Positions 60,473-64,000 of a stretch of 64,000 nucleotides of DNA are shown here, piece after piece. This DNA is from Geobacter sp. (GTDB lineage Bacteria; Desulfobacterota; Desulfuromonadia; Geobacterales; Geobacteraceae): assembly GCA_003314535.1 (NCBI GenBank), contig POSG01000013.1:1-64000 (forward strand), in the 5' to 3' direction. Within the stretch, counting starts at the first letter, position 1. Each line of letters begins with the position of its first letter. The notes under the pieces were generated by a model. That model was not told the origin of the DNA, searched no databases, and saw only the letters and a program-made list of their open reading frames with translations. The translations under genes were made by a program, and so were the position numbers.

Positions 60473-60522
60473 TTGACAGGCTGGGATACAGTTTTTATTC
60501 TATAGGTGCAAACTGCACCTAT
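60473..60522 (+). promoter_or_regulatory. promoter with ATAGGTGCA palindrome
   Basis: TTGACA (60473-60478), 17-base spacer, TATTCT (60496-60501), then a perfect inverted repeat ATAGGTGCA-AAC-TGCACCTAT (60502-60522) starting right after the -10. Position is equivalent to the operators at 33.07 and 58.0 kb. It drives the ORP-like cluster. Confidence 0.8.
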
Positions 60523-60523
60523 G

Positions 60524-60541
60524 ATGAACATACATGTTCAT
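60524..60541 (+). promoter_or_regulatory. second palindrome in the 60.5-kb leader
   Basis: ATGAACATACATGTTCAT, a perfect inverted repeat with 8-base arms, one base after the first operator. It could be a second regulator site. Confidence 0.55.
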
Positions 60542-60584
60542 GGCTGGTAAACCAAAGACCTGACAAGAGAGAAGGAGATGCGTC

Positions 60585-60818
60585 ATGCCAAGAGGTAGTG
60601 GAAGGGGTGGCTCGGGTGGAGGTAGGGGAGGTTCCGGTGGTGGGATGGGTCAAGGAGCGGGCGGCGGTAAAGGCGGCCGGATGGGAGGCCCTGCGGCAGC
60701 CGGCCCTGGTGGTGAGTGTGTCTGCTCTGCTTGCGGACATCGTGAGCCCCATGTGAGGGGTGTGCCGTGTGTTTCGCGGAAATGCCCGCAGTGTAACGCA
60801 CCAATGACGCGGGCATAA
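60585..60818 (+). CDS. small Gly-rich protein with Cys zinc-ribbon-like end
   Basis: 77 residues. N-terminal Gly/Arg/Ser-rich part (MPRGSGRGGSGGGRGG), then ECVCSACGHREPHVRGVPC and RKCPQCNAPMTRA, two CxxC pairs likely to bind zinc or a cluster. Similar small proteins accompany NifX-like and DUF5320 genes in anaerobes. AGAAGGAG lies 9 bases before the ATG. First gene of the 60.5-63.4-kb cluster. Confidence 0.78.
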   Translation: MPRGSGRGGSGGGRGGSGGGMGQGAGGGKGGRMGGPAAAGPGGECVCSACGHREPHVRGVPCVSRKCPQCNAPMTRA

Positions 60819-60858
60819 AAAGTATGAAGTGATGCGGAAAAGGAAAGGAGGTTGTGCC

Positions 60859-61239
60859 ATGCCAAGAGGAGACGGGACAGGACCAAGGGGAATGGGTCGG
60901 ATGACCGGTCGCGGAGCCGGATTCTGCGCGGGCTACGATATGCCTGGATTTGCGAACCAGTTTGCCGGGAGAGGGTTCGGAATGGGGAGTGGGCGCGGCG
61001 CCGGGATTTTCGCCGGTGTTGGTGGCCGCGGCTGGCGGAACTGCTTCTATGCCACCGGATTGCCGGGTTGGGCGCGTTGTGGCGGGTACGGGTACGGCGG
61101 TTTCCTGGCGCAGACCGTGACGCCGAATCCCGAGATGGAAAAACAGACACTGAAGGTGCGGGCCGATGCGCTTGAAGCAGAGCTGGAAATGATCAAACAG
61201 CGACTCTGTGCCATGGAAAACGTGAAAAGTGAAGAGTGA
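60859..61239 (+). CDS. DUF5320 protein
   Basis: 126 residues. Starts MPRGDGTGPRGMGRMTGRGA, then a Gly/aromatic-rich part with Cys residues (FCAGYDMPGFA, NCFYATGLPGWARCGGYGYG) and a C-terminal coiled coil (LEAELEMIKQRLCAMEN). Matches DUF5320, small proteins of unknown role typically beside ORP/NifX genes. AAAGGAGG precedes the ATG. Confidence 0.83.
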   Translation: MPRGDGTGPRGMGRMTGRGAGFCAGYDMPGFANQFAGRGFGMGSGRGAGIFAGVGGRGWRNCFYATGLPGWARCGGYGYGGFLAQTVTPNPEMEKQTLKVRADALEAELEMIKQRLCAMENVKSEE

Positions 61240-61298
61240 ATCAGTAGGGGCGAACCTCGTGTTCGCCCAAACATGAATTATCAACAAGGAGAACTATC

Positions 61299-61661
61299 GT
61301 GAAAGTAGCCTTCACCACATCAGGAAACACGCTGGATGCTCCCATGGACCCCCGCTTCGGCCGGGCGGAGGGGTTTATCGTCTATGACACTGACAGTGAG
61401 ACATTCGAAGCGGTCGACAACAAACAGGTGCTGAATTCAGCCCATGGGGCGGGCATTCAGGCAACGGAAGCGATCTTGCGCAAGGGCGCCAACTGTGTCG
61501 TGACCGGCCATTGCGGCCCAAATGCGTTCAAGGCGCTTTCCGGCGCGGGCATCCGCATATACACGACAGAGGCGGCAACGGTATCTGAAGCACTTGAGGC
61601 ATACCGGGCCGGAGCTCTTCCGACCATGAAATCCGCTGACGTGGAAGGGCACTGGTCATGA
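61299..61661 (+). CDS. NifX-like / orange-protein-type cofactor-binding protein
   Basis: 120 residues. MKVAFTTSGNTLDAPMDPRF start, then VVTGHCGPNAFKALSGAGIR and IYTTEAATVSEALEAYRAG, the dinitrogenase iron-molybdenum cofactor domain. In ORP systems this fold holds a Mo-Cu cluster. Overlaps the following ATPase by ATGA, so the three are coupled. AAGGAGAAC lies before the ATG. Confidence 0.88.
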   Translation: MKVAFTTSGNTLDAPMDPRFGRAEGFIVYDTDSETFEAVDNKQVLNSAHGAGIQATEAILRKGANCVVTGHCGPNAFKALSGAGIRIYTTEAATVSEALEAYRAGALPTMKSADVEGHWS

Positions 61662-62506
61662 TCATCGCGGTCGCTTCCGGCAAGGGGGGTACCGGGAAGA
61701 CCACGGTTTCCGTCAACCTGGCGCGAACCGTGGGTTCCCATGTGCAGCTGCTCGACTGCGACGTTGAGGAACCCAATGCCCATCTGTTTCTGCGCTGCGC
61801 GGAAACAGCGGGCGATATCGTCACCATCCCCATTCCGGAAGTCGACGAATCGCTGTGCAATGGCTGCGGCGAGTGCGGCAGGTTCTGCCGTTACCACGCC
61901 ATAGTCTCGTTCGGCTCGACACCCCTGGTATTTCCCGAGTTGTGCCACGGGTGCGGGGGGTGTGCCCTGGTGTGTCCCCGGGGCGCCATCCGCGAAGCGG
62001 GCAGGCGCATCGGCGTTGTCGAAACGATGGAAACGGACGGCATCACCTTGATTCAGGGCAGGCTGGACATCTGCGTCGCGATGGCGCCTCCCCTGATCAG
62101 GGCGGTCAAGGCGCGGGTGAGCAACGCTACTACGACGATTCTCGACGCTCCTCCGGGGACGTCGTGCCCGGTAATCACAACATTGCGCGGTTCGGATTTC
62201 GTCGTGCTGGTTACGGAACCGACACCATTCGGTCTGCACGATCTGCGGCTGGCTGTGGATATGGTCAGGGAGCTGGCCATACCCTTCGGTGTGGTGGTGA
62301 ACCGCATGGGTGTCGGTGACGATCGGGTACACCGGTTCTGCCGCGAGCAGGGAATTCCGATCCTCCTGGAAATACCGGATGACCGACGGATTGCCGAGGC
62401 GTATTCGCGGGGAGAACTGCTGGTAGACGCGCTGCCGGAATACGGTTCCCATTTTGCCACGCTGCTGTGGAATATCAGGGAGTTCAGGAATGGCGGAGGG
62501 AAATGA
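61658..62506 (+). CDS. MinD/ParA-type ATPase with inserted ferredoxin domain 1
   Basis: 282 residues. Walker A IAVASGKGGTGKTTVSVNLA, an inserted two-[4Fe-4S] ferredoxin domain about residues 65-115 (CNGCGECGRFCRYHA, CHGCGGCALVCPRGAI), and Walker-B-like ILDAPPGTSCPV. Such ATPases act in pairs with NifX/ORP proteins, probably in metal-cluster assembly. Followed by its paralogue after 3 bases. Confidence 0.92.
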   Translation: MIIAVASGKGGTGKTTVSVNLARTVGSHVQLLDCDVEEPNAHLFLRCAETAGDIVTIPIPEVDESLCNGCGECGRFCRYHAIVSFGSTPLVFPELCHGCGGCALVCPRGAIREAGRRIGVVETMETDGITLIQGRLDICVAMAPPLIRAVKARVSNATTTILDAPPGTSCPVITTLRGSDFVVLVTEPTPFGLHDLRLAVDMVRELAIPFGVVVNRMGVGDDRVHRFCREQGIPILLEIPDDRRIAEAYSRGELLVDALPEYGSHFATLLWNIREFRNGGGK

Positions 62507-62509
62507 ATC

Positions 62510-63388
62510 ATGCCGGAATCGAAGGTCAAGGAACTCGTGGTCATAAGCGGCAAGGGGGGGACGGGCAAGACCAGCCTGACGGCATCATTCGCGGTGCTGG
62601 CCGATTCTCCGGTGCTGGCCGACTGCGATGTGGATGCGGCTGATCTGCATCTGATTCTTGCACCGCGTGTTCGTGAGCGGAATGAATTCCGCTGCGGCAA
62701 CGAGGCGGTCATACGTTCCTCCGATTGCACACGGTGCGGGAAATGCCTTGAATTGTGCCGCTTTGGCGCGATTGTTCGTGGCGGTGACGAAGAGCCCTAT
62801 GCTGTTGATCCGGTCGCCTGTGAAGGGTGCGGGGTCTGCGTCCGGTTCTGTCCCGTCCAGGCTATCGATTTCCCTGAATCTCTCAGCGGCGAATGGATGG
62901 TGTCGGAGACCCGCTGCGGCCCCATGGTCCATGCACGCCTTGGCGTGGCAGCCGAGAATTCGGGCAAGCTGGTGTCAACGGTGCGCCGCGAGGCGCGGCG
63001 TCTGGCAGAAGAGAACGGCAGCTGCCTGGTGATCGTGGACGGCCCGCCCGGCATCGGTTGCCCGGTTATCGCTTCGATGACCGGAACTTCGCAGGCACTG
63101 GTGGTCACAGAACCCACGGTTTCAGGCGAGCACGACCTGGAGCGGGTGCTGAAACTGGCGCGCCACTTCGACATCCCGGCCTGGGTGTGCGTCAACAAAT
63201 GGGATCTGAACCCGGCAATTGCGGAGCGGATCGAAGCTCTGGCGCTCAGGGCAGGGGCGAAAATTGCCGGGCGCATCCGCTATGATCGGGGCGTGACATT
63301 GGCACAGATGCAGGAAAAAGCGGTCGTCGAGACCGATGCGCCGTCTGCGGACGACATTCGGTGTGTCTGGGAATCGCTTGGCTTGTAG
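62510..63388 (+). CDS. MinD/ParA-type ATPase with inserted ferredoxin domain 2
   Basis: 292 residues. Walker A VVISGKGGTGKTSLTASFAV, inserted cluster motifs CTRCGKCLELCRFGAI and CEGCGVCVRFCPVQAI, and IVDGPPGIGCPVIASMTGTS. A diverged paralogue of the previous gene; the two may form a heterodimer. This arrangement matches the ORP gene pairs of sulfate reducers. Confidence 0.92.
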   Translation: MPESKVKELVVISGKGGTGKTSLTASFAVLADSPVLADCDVDAADLHLILAPRVRERNEFRCGNEAVIRSSDCTRCGKCLELCRFGAIVRGGDEEPYAVDPVACEGCGVCVRFCPVQAIDFPESLSGEWMVSETRCGPMVHARLGVAAENSGKLVSTVRREARRLAEENGSCLVIVDGPPGIGCPVIASMTGTSQALVVTEPTVSGEHDLERVLKLARHFDIPAWVCVNKWDLNPAIAERIEALALRAGAKIAGRIRYDRGVTLAQMQEKAVVETDAPSADDIRCVWESLGL

Positions 63389-63419
63389 AAAAGTGAAATG
63401 GAGAAGCGGGAATACAACC

Positions 63420-64000
63420 ATGAACATCGATCCAGTGACAATCACGATTCTTGTAGATAATTACGCCGGTGACGGCCTTTCTGCCGAGCATGGACTCTCG
63501 CTCTGGATAGACGCGGGGAGCAGGCGCATCCTGCTCGACACGGGGCAGGGCGGCGCCCTGGCGCCGAACGCCGAGAAGTTGGGGATCGACCTGTCTATGG
63601 CTGATTCGCTGGTGCTGAGCCACGGACACTATGACCACACAGGGGGGGTGTCCTGGGCAATCCGGAATGCTCCGGAAATGGAGGTCTTCTGCCATCCCGC
63701 GGCTGTTGTGCCAAGGTACGGTATGCGAGAAGGCGAGTCCAAGCCGCTCGGGATGACGGGCGAGTCGCTGTGGGCTCTGGAAAGTTTGTCATCACGGAGA
63801 AATCACTGGGTACAGGCCGTGAGAGTTCTTTTCCCAGGCATCGGGCTGACAGGGTATATCCCTCGTCAAACCGATTATGAGAACACGGGCGGGGCATTTT
63901 TCCTCGATCCGGAGCTGAGACGGCCTGATCCCATCGATGATGACATGGCCCTCTGGATACACACGCCCGAAGGGTTGATCATGTGTGTCGGCTGCTGCCA
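63420..64000 (+). CDS. MBL-fold metallo-hydrolase, 3' truncated by window
   Basis: About 193 residues visible. MNIDPVTITILVDNYAGDGL start, then HGLSLWIDAGSRRILLDTGQ and the metal site SHGHYDHTGG, typical of the beta-lactamase-fold group common beside NifX/MinD cluster genes in anaerobes. A CVGCC stretch lies at the window edge. The stop is outside the window. Confidence 0.87.
   Translation, partial: MNIDPVTITILVDNYAGDGLSAEHGLSLWIDAGSRRILLDTGQGGALAPNAEKLGIDLSMADSLVLSHGHYDHTGGVSWAIRNAPEMEVFCHPAAVVPRYGMREGESKPLGMTGESLWALESLSSRRNHWVQAVRVLFPGIGLTGYIPRQTDYENTGGAFFLDPELRRPDPIDDDMALWIHTPEGLIMCVGCC

Overview
The window looks like a chromosomal segment from a Geobacter-like member of the Desulfuromonadia (an anaerobic or microaerophilic Gram-negative). 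Grounds: GEMM-Ib-type riboswitches of the kind known from Geobacter, an anaerobic ribonucleotide reductase, acetylating acetaldehyde dehydrogenase, ferredoxin and rubredoxin proteins, an NDP-forming acyl-CoA synthetase, TonB receptors and L,D-transpeptidases with an Lpp/OprI-type lipoprotein. No rRNA, tRNA, CRISPR array or intact insertion sequence was found. Gene identities come from reading the translated sequences; no database search was run.

Layout. 0-10 kb: end of a PLL/tectonin-repeat protein, an MFS transporter, a FecR/DUF6600 envelope protein, then a tight operon of 2-oxo acid dehydrogenase E1-alpha, E1-beta and E2 followed by both subunits of an ADP-forming acyl-CoA synthetase. Together these would oxidise a 2-oxo acid and recover ATP from the acyl-CoA. 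10-13 kb: two L,D-transpeptidases and an Lpp-like lipoprotein; the larger transpeptidase lies behind two tandem GEMM-I riboswitches that differ at the ligand-discriminating base. 13-27 kb: a mixed redox, stress and DNA-repair region (FAD dehydrogenase, acetaldehyde dehydrogenase, ferredoxin, rubredoxin-MoaD fusion, ion channel, YqeY, universal stress protein, XRE-cupin regulator, ogt, AlkA-like glycosylase, nrdGD). 27-31 kb: a BtuB-like receptor behind two tandem cobalamin riboswitches, one with a 157-nt peripheral insertion. 31-40 kb: rhodanese and DoxX-like proteins, TrmO, a DUF134 regulator beside a NifX-like protein, an LTA-synthase-like protein, a two-component system and a CoA-disulfide-reductase/rhodanese fusion.

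40-57 kb is the most unusual part. Two long minus-strand operons are each preceded by Moco (molybdenum cofactor) riboswitch-like RNAs, three copies in all, two of them in tandem. Operon A: DUF364 protein, TonB receptor, periplasmic binding protein, radical SAM protein with a CX5CX2C cluster motif, MoeA. Operon B: internally deleted DUF364 remnant, TonB receptor, methyltransferase, radical SAM-binding-protein fusion, two binding proteins, a molybdopterin-binding-protein fragment, ModA, MoaE. I infer a cofactor-repressed outer-membrane scavenging system for molybdenum or tungsten, or for a complex of one of them. The substrate is not shown by the sequence.

57-64 kb: a second DUF364-like gene, a membrane protein, two YeeE/YedE half-transporters, and an ORP-like cluster (Cys-rich small protein, DUF5320, NifX-like protein, two MinD-type ATPases with inserted ferredoxin domains, MBL-fold hydrolase cut by the window end). 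Three promoters (33.1, 58.0 and 60.5 kb) carry a TGCA-based palindrome in the same position just after the -10 element, suggesting a shared regulator.
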